Part shown: in pieces, positions 1 to 9,651 of the stretch
Layout of the letters: each line of letters opens with the position of its first letter
How positions within the stretch are numbered: the first letter of the stretch is position 1
From: Massilia varians
Lineage (GTDB): Bacteria; Pseudomonadota; Gammaproteobacteria; Burkholderiales; Burkholderiaceae_D
Direction of reading: 5' to 3'
Assembly: GCF_027923905.1 (NCBI RefSeq)
Contig: NZ_AP026966.1
Span: 496,001 to 560,000 of the forward strand
Length of the DNA: 64,000 nucleotides
Position numbers and translations under genes: made by a program
The notes under the pieces: generated by a model
Told to the model about the DNA's origin: nothing
Seen by the model: only the letters and a program-made list of their open reading frames with translations
Database searches by the model: none

Positions 1-225
1 GGCGTAGCCCTGCAGGCTGCCGTACTTGGCGCGGTCGTAGGCGGACAGGTCGGAGCCGCCGCTGCCGACCAGGTCGAAGGAGATGGTGCGGAAGCGGTTT
101 TCGTAGGCCGGCGCGAGGAAGCGCCACATGGTCTGGTCGCAGCCGAATCCATGTGCAAACACCATGGTTGCTGAACCATTACCGGAAACACGGACATTGT
201 TGCGAAGCTGGATGCGGGAGCTCAT
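1..225 (-). CDS. alpha/beta hydrolase, RsbQ-like (3' end outside window)
   Basis: The N-terminal 75 residues of an alpha/beta hydrolase are visible; the rest lies beyond the left edge. The translation opens MSSRIQLRNNVRVSGNG and continues with FAHGFGCDQTMW (oxyanion-hole region) and FDLVGSGGSD. This strongly resembles Bacillus RsbQ, the small-molecule hydrolase that partners the PAS sensor RsbP. The catalytic Ser, Asp and His fall in the missing part. The start is the ATG whose complement ends at 225; no strong Shine-Dalgarno precedes it. In proteobacteria such hydrolases often sit beside PAS or GGDEF sensors, which cannot be checked here. Family certain, role inferred. Confidence 0.85.
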   Translation of the reverse strand, partial: MSSRIQLRNNVRVSGNGSATMVFAHGFGCDQTMWRFLAPAYENRFRTISFDLVGSGGSDLSAYDRAKYGSLQGYA

Positions 226-340
226 CGGTGTCGACGGGAGGAGTTGAACTGAGCGATTATAGCCCTGTCATGTCGCGCAGGCCCGCACTTTTGACCCGGA
301 ATTGTCCAGTTTTGGGCGACTGTTGTTTGCCTGGCGCCGG

Positions 341-371
341 AAAACAAAAAGCCCAGCCAAATGGCTGGGCT
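341..371 (-). terminator. Rho-independent terminator downstream of tRNA-Thr
   Basis: A perfect stem with arms AGCCCAGCC and GGCTGGGCT (350-371) is followed on the minus strand by a T-rich tail (341-349). It lies just beyond the 3' end of the tRNA gene and ends that transcript. Confidence 0.8.
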
Positions 372-387
372 CAATGCTTGAGAATCA

Positions 388-463
388 TGGTGCCGACTGC
401 AGGACTCGAACCCGCCACCTGATGATTACAAATCAACTGCTCTACCTGATGAGCTAAGTCGGC
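388..463 (-). tRNA. tRNA-Thr (anticodon UGU)
   Basis: A full cloverleaf reads on the minus strand: acceptor GCCGACT/AGTCGGC, D arm GCTC/GAGC, anticodon loop TTTGTAA with TGT at positions 34-36, T arm GCGGG/CCTGC around TTCGAGT, and an encoded CCA at 388-390. The loop matches bacterial tRNA-Thr(UGU). The anticodon stem has one U-U opposition at 28-42, all other pairs being canonical. A terminator follows. Confidence 0.97.
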
Positions 464-488
464 TTAATCTTGGAACAACGATTATACG

Positions 489-968
489 CTATTTGATGCG
501 CGTCAACGTCGGGCGTCCGCCCTTCTTGGGCGGCTCGTCGTCGCCGCCCGGTGCGGCAGTCGTCTCGACCGGCGCTTCCGTTCCCTTTGCCGGCACCGCC
601 GACAAGGAAGGCGCCGCCGCTTCTTCAGCAGAAGGAGGGGCCGTCTCGGACGCGGTCACGTTCACCTCGAAGGCCATGCCCTGGCCGTTCTCGTTCGCGT
701 AAATCGCCAGCACGTTCTGCACCGGAATGTACAGCTCGCGCGAGACGCCATTGAAGCGCGCGCGGAAGTGGATCGCGTCGTTGTCCATCTTCAGGCCCGA
801 GGTGGCGCCATAGCTGATGTTCAGGATGATCTCGCCTTTGCGGACGTATTCCATCGGCACCGTCGTGGCGGCGTCGACCTTGACCGCGAGGTAGGGCGTG
901 TAGCCGCTGTCCGTGCACCATTCGTAGATGGCGCGCAGCAGGTAGGGCTTGGTGGAAATCTCGGACAT
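489..968 (-). CDS. sspB: ClpXP protease specificity-enhancing factor SspB
   Basis: SspB is the adaptor that delivers ssrA-tagged and other substrates to ClpXP. The chosen start gives 159 residues beginning MSEISTKPYLLRAIYEWCTD, the usual N-terminus; a start ten codons upstream (998) would add an unlikely extension. The folded core (NISYGATSGLKMDNDAIHFRARFNG) occupies about residues 45-110. A low-complexity Ala/Pro/Glu linker follows, then the C-terminal ClpX-binding tail GGRPTLTRIK. This folded core, flexible linker and basic tail is the family architecture. The gene lies downstream of sspA on the same strand, the conserved sspA-sspB pair. Confidence 0.96.
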   Translation of the reverse strand: MSEISTKPYLLRAIYEWCTDSGYTPYLAVKVDAATTVPMEYVRKGEIILNISYGATSGLKMDNDAIHFRARFNGVSRELYIPVQNVLAIYANENGQGMAFEVNVTASETAPPSAEEAAAPSLSAVPAKGTEAPVETTAAPGGDDEPPKKGGRPTLTRIK

Positions 969-1096
969 GGACGTGATAAAAAAAGCAAACCTATACACGC
1001 CAGTTTAGCGGATTCGCCCGGAAGGCGTCCGAAAACCAGCGTGTAGCGAATCGGGAGATACGCGATGCGGGCGCCAACACGCGCCCGCAACAAGCA

Positions 1097-1708
1097 TCAG
1101 CGGCGCATCACCTTCTCGGAAGGGGTCAGCGCCTCGATGTAGGCCGGACGCGAGAAGATGCGCTCGGCGTACTTCATCAGCGGAGCCGCGGTCTTCGACA
1201 GCTCGATGCCGTAGTGGTCCAGGCGCCAGAGCAGCGGGGCGATGGCGACGTCCAGCATCGAGAACTCGTCGCCCAGCATGTACTTGTTCTTCAGGAACAG
1301 CGGGGCCAGCGTGGTCAGGCGGTCGCGGATTTCCGCACGGGCCTTTTCCTGGCTCTTGTCGTTCGTCTTGTTGCGCTCGCTTTCCAGCGTGTGCACGTGG
1401 ACGAACAGTTCCTTCTCGAAGTTGAACAGCATCAGGCGGGCACGGGCGCGCATCAGCGGGTCGGCCGGCATCAGCTGCGGGTGCGGGAAGCGCTCGTCGA
1501 TGTATTCGTTGATGATGTTCGACTCATACAGGATCAGTTCGCGCTCGACCAGGATCGGCACCTGGCCATACGGGTTCATGGTCGAGATGTCTTCCGGCTT
1601 GTTGAACAGGTCGACGTCGCGCACCTCGAAGTCCATGCCCTTTTCGAACAGGACCAGGCGGCAGCGTTGGGAGAACGGGCACGTGGTGCCGGAGTAGAGA
1701 ACCATCAT
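1097..1708 (-). CDS. sspA: stringent starvation protein A (SspA)
   Basis: SspA is a glutathione S-transferase-fold, RNA polymerase-associated protein of starvation and acid stress. The 203-residue product begins MMVLYSGTTCPFSQRCRLVLFEKGMD, with the thioredoxin-like N-domain (to about residue 80, NPYGQVPIL and YESNIINEY present) and an all-helical C-domain. GAGGA lies 8-13 nt before the ATG at 1708 and supports it over an in-frame ATG at 1732, which would place that ribosome site inside the coding region. SspA proteins usually lack GST activity. The gene is downstream of petABC and upstream of sspB, the normal betaproteobacterial order. Confidence 0.96.
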   Translation of the reverse strand: MMVLYSGTTCPFSQRCRLVLFEKGMDFEVRDVDLFNKPEDISTMNPYGQVPILVERELILYESNIINEYIDERFPHPQLMPADPLMRARARLMLFNFEKELFVHVHTLESERNKTNDKSQEKARAEIRDRLTTLAPLFLKNKYMLGDEFSMLDVAIAPLLWRLDHYGIELSKTAAPLMKYAERIFSRPAYIEALTPSEKVMRR

Positions 1709-1807
1709 GGTTTGTAGTTCCTCAAGAAACAATGGGGTGAAGCGCTGTGCGGTTCACCCCGAAAAATGATTGCCCGTATTATAGCCAACCGGGCAATGAA
1801 AGCGAAT

Positions 1808-2569
1808 TTACTTCACTTCTTTCCAGTAGGATTTGTTTAAAAGCCAAGCAAGGAAGGCAAATCCTGTCATGAACAACAACACGATAACGCCCAACTTCTT
1901 GCGCGTGTCTTGCGCTGGCTCAGCCATCCACACCAGATACGCAACCAGGTCGGCGGTGGCAGTGTCGAATTCCTGCGGGGTCATCGTGCCCGGTTGTACC
2001 GCTTCGAAACCGACGAACTTGTGCAGGGTCTTGCCGGCTTCGTGCGGGTCAGGCACGTCCTGGAACTTCGCCTGGCGCACGCCTTGTTCCTGCCACATCA
2101 CGTGCGGCATGGCCACGTTCGGCACCACCATGTTGTTCCAGCCGGTCGGGCGGGCGTCGTCCTTGTAGAAGGTGCGCAGGTAGGTGTACAGGTAGTCCGC
2201 GCCGGTGCCCGAAGGCGAGGCCTTCGCGCGTGCCATCACCGACAGATCCGGCGGCACGGCGCCGAACCAGGCCTTGGCGTCGTCCGGGCGCATCGCCGTC
2301 GTCATCATGCCGCCAACCTTGTCTTGTGAAAACAACAGGTTGTTCTTGATCTGCTCTTCGGTCAGGCCGATATCGCGCAGGCGGTTGTAGCGCATGCTTG
2401 AGGCCGAGTGGCAGTTCAGGCAGTGGTTGACGAACAGCTTGGCGCCGTTCTGCAGCGAGGCCAGGTCGCTGCGCGCCGGTGCCGGCTCGAGCGGGAAGCC
2501 GCCTTCCGCGGCGAATGCCAGTCCCGGCACCAGGGCCAGGACCGCGATCAGTTTCTTCGCAAATTTCAT
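1808..2569 (-). CDS. petC: ubiquinol-cytochrome c reductase, cytochrome c1 subunit
   Basis: Cytochrome c1 of the bc1 complex passes electrons from the Rieske centre to soluble cytochrome c. The 253-residue protein has a signal peptide ending near AFA-AEGG (residue 20), a CLNCH haem c motif at residues 50-54, a periplasmic domain and a C-terminal membrane anchor (about 227-245) ending NKSYWKEVK. A Met in the segment VAMPHVMW is the likely axial ligand region. It is the last gene of petA-petB-petC, 22 nt after petB. Confidence 0.97.
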   Translation of the reverse strand: MKFAKKLIAVLALVPGLAFAAEGGFPLEPAPARSDLASLQNGAKLFVNHCLNCHSASSMRYNRLRDIGLTEEQIKNNLLFSQDKVGGMMTTAMRPDDAKAWFGAVPPDLSVMARAKASPSGTGADYLYTYLRTFYKDDARPTGWNNMVVPNVAMPHVMWQEQGVRQAKFQDVPDPHEAGKTLHKFVGFEAVQPGTMTPQEFDTATADLVAYLVWMAEPAQDTRKKLGVIVLLFMTGFAFLAWLLNKSYWKEVK

Positions 2570-2591
2570 GTGTCTGTCCTTTGGTCCGTGC

Positions 2592-4007
2592 TTAGTGTGG
2601 GGTGAAGGTCAGGCGAGTCGGGACCGGCTTGAAGCGGCCCATCGTGCTCCACCACGGCATCAACAGGAAGAACGCAAAGTACAGCAGGGTCGCCACTTGC
2701 GAGATGATCGTGTAGGCCGGCGTCGGCAGCTGGGTGCCCAGGTAGCCCAGGGTCACGAAGCACAGGCCGAACAGGATGTACACGTACTTGTGCCAGTCCG
2801 GACGGTAGCGGATCGAGCGCGCCGGCGAGTGGTCGAGCCAGGGCAGCAGGGCGATGATCACCACCGACGAACCGAACAGCACCACGCCCCAGAACTTCGC
2901 GTCCAGCACCTGCGGCAGCATGCCGATGATCAGGACCAGGCCGATCACGGCCACGGCGATCTTGGTCCTGTAGGCCAGGCGCGACTTGAGCCAGATGAAC
3001 ACGACGTAGGCGGCGATCGCGGCCATCAGCACGTACATGAAATCGGCGGTGGTGGCGCGCAGCACCGAGTAGAACGGCGTGAAGTACCAGGTCGGCGCGA
3101 TGTGCGGCGGGGTCTTCATCGGGTCGGCCGGCAGGAAGTTGTTGTATTCCAGGAAGTAGCCGCCCATCTCAGGCGCGAAGAACACGACCGCCGAGAAGAT
3201 GGTCAGGAACACCGCCACGCCGAAGAAGTCCTTGGTCGAGTAGTACGGGTGCGACGGGATGCCGTCCACCGGGTGGCCGTCGGCGTCCAGGTTGTCCTTG
3301 ATCTCGATGCCGTCCGGGTTGTTCGAGCCGACTTCGTGCAGCGCGATCAGGTGCGCCGCCACCAGGCCCAGGATCACCAGCGGCAGGGCGATGACGTGGA
3401 AGGCGAAGAAGCGGTTCAGGGTGGCGTCCGACACCACGTAGTCGCCGCGGATCCACAGCGACAGGTCCGGGCCGATCACCGGGATCGCGCCGAACAGGTT
3501 GACGATCACCTGGGCGCCCCAGTACGACATCTGGCCCCACGGCAGCAGGTAGCCGAAGAAGGCTTCGGCCATCAGGCAAAGGAAAATGCCGAAGCCGAAC
3601 AGCCAGATCAGCTCGCGCGGCTTGCGGTAGGAACCGTACATCAGGCCGCGCGCCATGTGCAGGTAGACCACGATGAAGAACATCGAGGCGCCGGTCGAGT
3701 GCATGTAGCGCACCAGCCAGCCCCAGGGCACTTCGCGCATGATGTATTCGACCGAGCCGAAGGCCAGGGCGGCGTCCGGCTTGTAGTGCATGGTCAGGAA
3801 GATGCCGGTGACGATCTGCAGCACCAGCACCAGCATGGCCAGCGAACCGAACAGGTACCAGACGTTGAAGTTCTTCGGGGCGTAGTACTTGCCCCACTGG
3901 TCGTTCCACAGCTTCGACAGCGGGAAGCGGTCGTCGACCCAGGCCAGGGCCTTGGCGCCGGCGCCTGCGTTGGCCGGAACTTGGGTTTCTTTGAATGGGC
4001 CGCCCAT
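2592..4007 (-). CDS. petB: ubiquinol-cytochrome c reductase, cytochrome b subunit
   Basis: Cytochrome b is the membrane core of the bc1 complex, carrying haems bL and bH and both quinone sites. The 471-residue product has the eight-helix layout, with [20 protein letters not shown] in helix A, the helix B haem His region ([11 protein letters not shown]) and the helix D region [20 protein letters not shown]. The Qo-site PEWY motif is PTWY here ([13 protein letters not shown]). Betaproteobacterial proteins commonly carry PVWY or PPWY, so Thr is a less usual variant. petA ends one base before this gene starts, so the two are tightly co-transcribed. Confidence 0.97.
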   Translation of the reverse strand: MGGPFKETQVPANAGAGAKALAWVDDRFPLSKLWNDQWGKYYAPKNFNVWYLFGSLAMLVLVLQIVTGIFLTMHYKPDAALAFGSVEYIMREVPWGWLVRYMHSTGASMFFIVVYLHMARGLMYGSYRKPRELIWLFGFGIFLCLMAEAFFGYLLPWGQMSYWGAQVIVNLFGAIPVIGPDLSLWIRGDYVVSDATLNRFFAFHVIALPLVILGLVAAHLIALHEVGSNNPDGIEIKDNLDADGHPVDGIPSHPYYSTKDFFGVAVFLTIFSAVVFFAPEMGGYFLEYNNFLPADPMKTPPHIAPTWYFTPFYSVLRATTADFMYVLMAAIAAYVVFIWLKSRLAYRTKIAVAVIGLVLIIGMLPQVLDAKFWGVVLFGSSVVIIALLPWLDHSPARSIRYRPDWHKYVYILFGLCFVTLGYLGTQLPTPAYTIISQVATLLYFAFFLLMPWWSTMGRFKPVPTRLTFTPH

Positions 4008-4008
4008 G

Positions 4009-4623
4009 TTATGCCTCGCCTTTCTCGTCTTTGCCGATGATCAGCTTGTTATCGGACAGGTACATGTAGGGCGGGACGTCCATGTTGGTCGGCGCCGGCT
4101 TGTTGCGGAAGACGCGCGCCGACAGGTCGAAGGTCGAGCCGTGGCAGGGGCAAAGGAAGCCGCCCGGCCAGTTGTCGGGCAGGTTGGGCTGGGGGCCGGA
4201 CGCGAGGCGCGAGGAGGGCGAGCAGCCGAGGTGGGAGCAGATGCCGACCGTGACCAGCACTTCCTTGTGGTCTTCGCGCGCGCGCCAGGGGTTCCTGGCG
4301 TACTCGGGCGTGGGCAACTGGTACTCTTTTTCGGAGTTGGGGTCGGCCAGTTCGGCCGTGTCCTTCTCGAGGGTGGCCATCATCTCCGGGGTGCGGCGCA
4401 GGATCCAGACCGGCTTGCCGCGCCATTCGACGACCTTCATTTCGCCAGGCTTGACGTCCGAGATGTCGACCTCGACCGGGGCGCCGGCGGCTTTTGCTCG
4501 CTCCGACGGCTGGAAGGTACTCACAAGAACGCCCGCCGTGGACACCCCGACCACGCCGCCAGCGGCGCATGTCGCGACGAGCAGCCCGCGTCGGCCTGAA
4601 TCGACCTGCTTTTCAATACTCAT
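4009..4623 (-). CDS. petA: ubiquinol-cytochrome c reductase, Rieske iron-sulfur subunit
   Basis: The Rieske protein takes the first electron from quinol in the bc1 complex. The 204-residue product opens with a twin-arginine-type signal anchor ([15 protein letters not shown]) and a hydrophobic segment to about residue 38. The cluster-binding boxes CSHLGC and CPCHGS supply two Cys and two His for the [2Fe-2S] centre. It is the first gene of petABC. The intergenic region towards mscL (4624-4851) must hold both divergent promoters, but no clear consensus element was resolved there. Confidence 0.97.
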   Translation of the reverse strand: MSIEKQVDSGRRGLLVATCAAGGVVGVSTAGVLVSTFQPSERAKAAGAPVEVDISDVKPGEMKVVEWRGKPVWILRRTPEMMATLEKDTAELADPNSEKEYQLPTPEYARNPWRAREDHKEVLVTVGICSHLGCSPSSRLASGPQPNLPDNWPGGFLCPCHGSTFDLSARVFRNKPAPTNMDVPPYMYLSDNKLIIGKDEKGEA

Positions 4624-4851
4624 ACCAACCCCACTCCGTGAAAATACGAATCTTAAGAATCAATAAAGAGCTTCCAGCAACACAAAATTATATGTGAACG
4701 GCAATACCGATTGGAAAAAAATTATCAAGCGGACACATCCGCGCGGAATTGACCCTCCTGTTTAGACCACAAACCCGCCTGTGCATCCGCAGCATTTGCG
4801 CTTGGGGTATCATGAAATCGCATGACTCAATAACAACCTAGGAGAAAACAC

Positions 4852-5265
4852 ATGTCAATGATGGGAGAGTTCAAAACCTTCGCCATGCGCGGCAACGTCG
4901 TCGATCTTGCGGTTGGCGTGATCATCGGCGGCGCCTTCGGCCGCATCGTCGATTCGCTGGTCAAGGACGTGATCATGCCGCCGATCGGCATGTTGTTCGG
5001 CGGCCTCGATTTCGCCAACTACTACCTGCCGCTGAACGGCCAGGGCACCGCCTTGCCGCTGGCCGAGGCGCAGAAGGCCGGGGCCGTGCTCGCCTACGGC
5101 AACTTCCTCACCATTTTGCTGAACTTTATCCTGCTCGCCTTTGTCATCTTCCAGATGGTGCGCGTCGTGAACCGCCTGCGCGGCCCCGTGGAGGCGGCGA
5201 CGCCGGCGGAGAAGGAAGAGATCCTGCTGCTGCGCGACATTCGCGACTCCCTGAAAAAGCCTTGA
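4852..5265 (+). CDS. mscL: large-conductance mechanosensitive channel MscL
   Basis: MscL forms a homopentameric inner-membrane pore that opens under hypo-osmotic shock. The 137 residues match the family length. The N-terminus [19 protein letters not shown] leads into TM1 ([19 protein letters not shown]), then a periplasmic loop, TM2 ([20 protein letters not shown], about 84-103) and the C-terminal helix ending [19 protein letters not shown] precedes the ATG. Its TGA overlaps the annotated start of the next gene, suggesting translational coupling. Confidence 0.97.
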   Translation: MSMMGEFKTFAMRGNVVDLAVGVIIGGAFGRIVDSLVKDVIMPPIGMLFGGLDFANYYLPLNGQGTALPLAEAQKAGAVLAYGNFLTILLNFILLAFVIFQMVRVVNRLRGPVEAATPAEKEEILLLRDIRDSLKKP

Positions 5266-6488
5266 GAAAGCCGACCGTGAACGACAGCGTCCATGAAATC
5301 AAGCCGCCGGGCATGCGCCCGCGGCGCCAGTCGGGAGCCTTCCGGCGTTTCTGGCTGCTGTTCGCGCAGGTCGTCACGGTCGCGCTGGCGCTGTATTTCG
5401 TGGTCGCCGCCCTGCGCCCGGACTGGCTGGAGCGCCCACCCACCCGGGTGGCGCTCGGCCCCGCCGGCCAGCAGGTGCCGGTGCTGCAGGGGGCGAGCGT
5501 GCCGGCCCCCGGCAGCTACCGCGAGGCGGCCGGGCGCGCCATGCCGGCCGTCGTCAATATCCTCACCAGCAAGACCACGCGCGAGACCCATCCGCTGCTG
5601 AAGGATCCCTTCTTCCGCCGCTTTTTCGGCGACCGCATGCCGCCCGACGAGCAGCTGGCCAGCCTCGGCTCGGGCGTGATCGTCAGCGGCGACGGCTACA
5701 TCCTGACCAACAACCACGTGATCGAAGGCGCCGACGTCATCGAGGTCGGGCTGGCAGACGGGCGCAAGGCGCCGGCGCGGGTGGTCGGCACCGATCCTGA
5801 AACCGACCTGGCCGTGATCCGCATCAATGAGCGCAAGCTGCCCGTCATGGTGCTGGGCGATCCGGAAAGCGCGCGGGTGGGCGACGTGGTGCTGGCCATC
5901 GGCAATCCGTTCGGCGTGGGCCAGACCGTCACCCTCGGCATCATCTCGGCGCTGGGGCGCAACAACCTGCACATCAACCACTTCGAGAATTTCATCCAGA
6001 CCGATGCCGCGATCAACTTCGGCAACTCGGGCGGAGCCCTGGTCGACACCAACGGCCAGCTGCTCGGGATTAACTCGGCCATCTATTCGCAGACCGGCGG
6101 CTCGGTCGGCATCGGTTTCGCCATCCCGGTGAGCACCGCCAAGATGGTGCTGGACGCGATCGTCAAGCACGGCCAGGTGGTGCGCGGCTGGATCGGCATC
6201 GAATCGCAGGACATCACGCCGGAACTGGCTGAAAGCTTCGGCCTGGGGCGCTCGAGCGGCGCCATCATCGCCGGCGTGGTGCGCGGCGGCCCGGCCGACC
6301 GCGCCGGCATGCGCCCTGGCGACATCCTGGTCGCGGTGGGCGGCAAGAACGTGGCCAATACCAGCGAGATGCTCAACCTGATCGCCCAGCTCGAGCCGGG
6401 CGAGAAGGCCCCGCTGCGCATCCTGCGCAAGAACCGCGAGTCCACGCTCGACGTCACCGTCGGCAAGCGTCCGCGCCAGCCCCAGTAA
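5262..6488 (+). CDS. DegS/AlgW-type periplasmic serine protease (HtrA family, one PDZ)
   Basis: This membrane-anchored HtrA protease belongs to the group that senses misfolded outer-membrane proteins and cleaves anti-sigma factors of the RseA type. One N-terminal transmembrane helix (about residues 26-50, [20 protein letters not shown]) is followed by a trypsin-like domain with His in TNNHVIEG, Asp in ETDLAVIRI and Ser in the HtrA signature [12 protein letters not shown] single C-terminal PDZ domain (about 285-395) argues for DegS/AlgW rather than DegP. The start is uncertain: TTG at 5262 overlaps the mscL stop, while GTG at 5277 has a GAGAAAG upstream and would shorten the protein by five residues. 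Confidence 0.9.
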   Translation: MRKPTVNDSVHEIKPPGMRPRRQSGAFRRFWLLFAQVVTVALALYFVVAALRPDWLERPPTRVALGPAGQQVPVLQGASVPAPGSYREAAGRAMPAVVNILTSKTTRETHPLLKDPFFRRFFGDRMPPDEQLASLGSGVIVSGDGYILTNNHVIEGADVIEVGLADGRKAPARVVGTDPETDLAVIRINERKLPVMVLGDPESARVGDVVLAIGNPFGVGQTVTLGIISALGRNNLHINHFENFIQTDAAINFGNSGGALVDTNGQLLGINSAIYSQTGGSVGIGFAIPVSTAKMVLDAIVKHGQVVRGWIGIESQDITPELAESFGLGRSSGAIIAGVVRGGPADRAGMRPGDILVAVGGKNVANTSEMLNLIAQLEPGEKAPLRILRKNRESTLDVTVGKRPRQPQ

Positions 6489-6506
6489 CTTTTTTCGGAC
6501 TTCTTC

Positions 6507-7220
6507 ATGCACCTGCGTGACCTGACGCAATTCTTAAGCGAGCTCAGCGAGAACAACAACCGTCCCTGGTTCCTCTGGAACAAGCCCCGCTACGACATCC
6601 TGCGGGCCGAATTCCTGCAAGTGGTCACCGAATTGATCGGAGAGCTGGGCGCTTTCGACAAGCGGGTGGCCGGCGGCGATCCCAGGAAGGCGCTGTTCCG
6701 CATCCACCGCGACGTGCGCTTCGCCAAGGACAAGCGGCCCTACAAGACCCATTTCTCGGCCGGCATCGCGCCGCTCAACAAGCGCCGCCCGAGCGCCGCG
6801 GGCGGACCGACCTATTACTTTCACATCGAGGCCGACGGCAAGCTGCTGTTCGGCGCGGGCGAATACCTGCCGCCGGCGCACCGCCTGAAGGCGATCCGCC
6901 AGCACGTGATCAACGATGCGACAGGCTTCAGCAAAATGTTGAAGAATAAGCATCTCCGCGCGACCTACGGCGACCTGCAGTTCGAGGACGTCCTGCAGCG
7001 GCCTCCGAAAGGCGTCGACCCGAACCACCCGCTGGTCGAGTACCTGAAGCTGAAGAGCTATTTCGTCTGGGTCGAGGTGCCGCTGCTGTTCAATGCACCC
7101 GAGTTGCTGGTGCCGCAGCTGGCGAGCGGAATGAAGGATGCGTTCCCGCTGGTGACCTGGTTGCGCAGTGTGCCCGATGAGGTACCGGAGACGCGGGAAG
7201 AAGAGGAATCAAGCGAATAA
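6507..7220 (+). CDS. DUF2461 (TIGR02453) family protein
   Basis: This 237-residue protein belongs to the DUF2461/TIGR02453 family of unknown function. Recognisable segments include FLSELSENNNRPWFLWNKPRY near the N-terminus, the conserved FRIHRDVRFAKDKRPYKTHF block around residues 70-88, and YYFHIEADGKLLFGAGEY around 105-125. No catalytic motif or signal peptide is visible, so it is probably cytoplasmic. It lies 18 nt after the HtrA protease and just before a cupin gene in the same orientation. Family confident, function unknown. Confidence 0.88.
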   Translation: MHLRDLTQFLSELSENNNRPWFLWNKPRYDILRAEFLQVVTELIGELGAFDKRVAGGDPRKALFRIHRDVRFAKDKRPYKTHFSAGIAPLNKRRPSAAGGPTYYFHIEADGKLLFGAGEYLPPAHRLKAIRQHVINDATGFSKMLKNKHLRATYGDLQFEDVLQRPPKGVDPNHPLVEYLKLKSYFVWVEVPLLFNAPELLVPQLASGMKDAFPLVTWLRSVPDEVPETREEEESSE

Positions 7221-7231
7221 GGAGGGGCGAC

Positions 7232-7606
7232 ATGGCCTTGCAACACGCAGTTTCGGGCGAGCGCATCGCATTACAGCGCGGCGACGACGACATCGCCCAT
7301 TTCACGTCGATTGCGCTCGTCAAGACCGAGCACATGGAACTGATCCGGCTGGTGCTGCCCAAGGAAAAGCCCATGCCCGCGCACCGGGTCGAGGGCGAGA
7401 TGACCCTCGTGTGCCTGGAAGGAGAAATCGCCTTCGACGCGCACGGTCGCACCACGATCCTGCGGCCCAACGAGATGGTCTACCTGGCGGGCGGGGAGCC
7501 GCATGCGATCCGCGCCAACAAGGATGCGGTGGCCTTGATGACCATCCTGCTGGGGCCGGTGCGCACCGGCGGGCCGACCAACGACCCGCGCGGCTCGGGG
7601 AACTGA
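7232..7606 (+). CDS. cupin-domain protein
   Basis: A 124-residue single-domain cupin. The first cupin motif is represented by MPAHRVEGEMTLVCLEGEIAF and the second by NEMVYLAGGEPHAIRA. Only part of the usual His/Glu metal set is present (one His in each motif), so metal binding is uncertain. AAGGAGGGG precedes the ATG. It is close behind the DUF2461 gene and converges on gpsA. The substrate cannot be read from the sequence. Confidence 0.88.
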   Translation: MALQHAVSGERIALQRGDDDIAHFTSIALVKTEHMELIRLVLPKEKPMPAHRVEGEMTLVCLEGEIAFDAHGRTTILRPNEMVYLAGGEPHAIRANKDAVALMTILLGPVRTGGPTNDPRGSGN

Positions 7607-7615
7607 AGCGGCACC

Positions 7616-8647
7616 TTAGGCCAGCTCGTCCCGCGGATCGCGCGCCAGCAGGCGCTGCGCCATCTCCGTCGCACTCACGCCATCGAACAGCACCGCGGCC
7701 ACCGCCTCGGTGATCGGCATTTCCACGCCCAGCCTGCGCGACAATTCGCGCACCGCTTTCGCGCAGGGCACGCCTTCGGCCACGTGCCCCAGTTCGGCCA
7801 CGATGGTGTCCAGCTGCTTGCCCTGGGCCAGCGCCAGTCCCACGCGCCGGTTGCGCGACAGGTCGCCGGTGCAGGTCAGGATCAGGTCGCCCATGCCGGC
7901 CAGCCCCATGAAGGTGGCGGCCTGCGCGCCCAGGTGCACGCCCAGGCGGGTGATCTCGGCCAGCCCGCGGGTGATCAATGCCGCGCGCGCGTTCAGGCCC
8001 AGGTTCAGGCCGTCCGATACGCCGGTGGCGATCGCCATCACGTTCTTGACCGCGCCGCCCACTTCCACGCCGACCATGTCGTCGCAGGCGTAGACGCGCA
8101 TGTTGTCGGCGTGCGCCGCGGCTACCACGCGCTCGCGCAGGCTGGCCGAGGTCGAGGCCACGGTCAGGGCGCAGGGCAGGGCGCGCGCCACTTCCTGGGC
8201 AAACGAGGGGCCGGACAGCGCCGCTGCCGGCACGCTGTCGCCCAGCACCTCGGCCGCCACCTGGTGCGGCAGCAGGCCGGTGCCGGCTTCGAAGCCCTTG
8301 CACAGCCAGACCACGTTCGGCATGGCGCGGCCCTTCAACTGCCCCAGCAGCGGGCGCAGGCCGGCCACCGGGCAGGCCAGGATCAGGAGCGGCGCTTCGT
8401 CGGCGGACGCCTCGGCCACGTGGGCCAGCGCGGCCTCGAAGTCGGCGCTCACGCGCAAGGAGGACGGCAGCGGGTAGCCGGGCAGGTAATGCAGGTTCTC
8501 GCGGGCTGCCTGGGTTTGCGCCATCTGTTCGGGATTGCGGCCCCACAGCAGCACGTCGTGGCGGGCGGCCAGGGCGATGGCCACGGCCGTGCCCCAGGCG
8601 CCGGCGCCCAGGACGGTGATCTTGGAGGGTGTTTTCTGTTCTTGCAT
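7616..8647 (-). CDS. gpsA: NAD(P)H-dependent glycerol-3-phosphate dehydrogenase
   Basis: GpsA reduces dihydroxyacetone phosphate to sn-glycerol 3-phosphate for phospholipid synthesis in the cytoplasm. The 343-residue product has the N-terminal nucleotide-binding loop ([16 protein letters not shown], about residues 12-27), the conserved [11 protein letters not shown] block near residue 144, the catalytic Lys region [13 protein letters not shown] near 195-207, and the C-terminal segment [20 protein letters not shown]. Length and motifs match the family. It is the last of the minus-strand genes running from the rhodanese gene through grxC and secB. Confidence 0.97.
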   Translation of the reverse strand: MQEQKTPSKITVLGAGAWGTAVAIALAARHDVLLWGRNPEQMAQTQAARENLHYLPGYPLPSSLRVSADFEAALAHVAEASADEAPLLILACPVAGLRPLLGQLKGRAMPNVVWLCKGFEAGTGLLPHQVAAEVLGDSVPAAALSGPSFAQEVARALPCALTVASTSASLRERVVAAAHADNMRVYACDDMVGVEVGGAVKNVMAIATGVSDGLNLGLNARAALITRGLAEITRLGVHLGAQAATFMGLAGMGDLILTCTGDLSRNRRVGLALAQGKQLDTIVAELGHVAEGVPCAKAVRELSRRLGVEMPITEAVAAVLFDGVSATEMAQRLLARDPRDELA

Positions 8648-8673
8648 GCGCTTTCAGTCAAAACAGCGGGGCA

Positions 8674-9114
8674 TCACAGGCCCCAGACGTCGTTCGCACG
8701 GACATAGCCGTCGATGCCGTCGCGATGGCGTATCCGGATCCAGGTGAGGGCGGTCGGGTCAACCAGTTCGAGCAGGACACCCCTGTCGGCCGTCATCAGG
8801 ACCGGGCTGGTCTCGTCGGGTCCGGCGAACACCTTGGCTCCGGGCGTGCGTACCACGAGGTTGCGGCGCGGGCCCAGGCCCTTGGCTTCGGTCCAGGCCA
8901 GGTCGCCGTTGGCGTCGCGGACCTTGACCCACTCGGCATAGCTCGACACCACCTGCAGCGGCATGCCGCGCGGGGCGATGTACATCCTGGTCCCCTTGGT
9001 GCTCGGGGTGTCGTACAGGATCACCGGGGCCGCGCCCACGTTCTTGAAATCGATGGCGAATACGTGCGGTGCCGCCAACAGGAGCACGCTTGCAAGGAGA
9101 CGGGAACGGATCAT
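8674..9114 (-). CDS. secreted SH3 domain protein
   Basis: The 146-residue product starts MIRSRLLASVLLLAAPHVFA, a clear signal peptide, followed by mature IDFKNVG. Two SH3-like segments are visible: VILYDTPSTKGTRMYIAPRGMPLQVVSS with WVKVRDANGDLAW, and VRTPGAKVFAGPDETSPVL ending WIRIRHRDGIDGYVRANDVWGL. Such proteins usually act in the periplasm or bind the cell wall. A longer in-frame start at 9165 would hide the signal peptide, so 9114 is preferred. It lies between secB and gpsA, a common betaproteobacterial arrangement. Confidence 0.88.
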   Translation of the reverse strand: MIRSRLLASVLLLAAPHVFAIDFKNVGAAPVILYDTPSTKGTRMYIAPRGMPLQVVSSYAEWVKVRDANGDLAWTEAKGLGPRRNLVVRTPGAKVFAGPDETSPVLMTADRGVLLELVDPTALTWIRIRHRDGIDGYVRANDVWGL

Positions 9115-9192
9115 GGCGGGCCGAAGGACGAAGTGACCGGGGCGCCGGAGGCACGGGCACCGCATGGAGCGGCACCCGTGGATGGGAACAAC

Positions 9193-9651
9193 TTACTGTG
9201 CCGGAGCTGCGGCAGCCTGGGCCATTGCCTGCTGGCGCTGCTGGTAGAAGGCTTCGAAGTTGATCTCGGCCAGGTGCACCGGCGGGAAGCCGGCACGGCT
9301 GATCACGTCGGCGATGTTGGCGCGCAGGTACGGGTAGACGATGTTCGGGCAGCCGATGCCCAGCAGCGGATCCATCTGATCGGCCGGGATGTTGCGGGCT
9401 TCGAAGATGCCTGCCTGCTTGCCTTCGACCAGGAAAGCGACCTTGTCTTTCAGCTTGGCGGTGACGGTGATGGTCACGGTCGACTCGTAGATGCCTTCAG
9501 CGATCGATTCGGCGCCGACGTCCAGCGACACTTCGATGGTCGGGGCTTCCTGCTCAAGGAAGATGGCCGGGGAATTCGGTTGTTCCAGCGACATGTCTTT
9601 CAGGTAGACGCGTTGGATTTGGAATACTGGTTGCAGGTTTTCGTCGGACAT
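9193..9651 (-). CDS. secB: protein-export chaperone SecB
   Basis: SecB is a homotetrameric chaperone that keeps preproteins unfolded and hands them to SecA. The 152-residue protein contains [19 protein letters not shown] near the N-terminus, [16 protein letters not shown] mid-protein, the conserved [18 protein letters not shown] and [20 protein letters not shown] low-complexity Gln/Ala tail closes it. It follows grxC on the same strand after a 131-bp gap, as in many proteobacteria where grxC and secB are neighbours. Confidence 0.98.
   Translation of the reverse strand: MSDENLQPVFQIQRVYLKDMSLEQPNSPAIFLEQEAPTIEVSLDVGAESIAEGIYESTVTITVTAKLKDKVAFLVEGKQAGIFEARNIPADQMDPLLGIGCPNIVYPYLRANIADVISRAGFPPVHLAEINFEAFYQQRQQAMAQAAAAPAQ

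Noticed and set aside
388..463. The U-U opposition in the anticodon stem of tRNA-Thr as a sign of a pseudogene.
   Set aside because: All other stems are intact, the CCA is encoded and a terminator follows; this loop is familiar from other betaproteobacterial tRNA-Thr genes.
2394..4040. A 548-codon plus-strand open frame with His/Asp/Gln-rich composition opposite petB.
   Set aside because: Antisense shadow of cytochrome b; no start context and no homology-like motifs.
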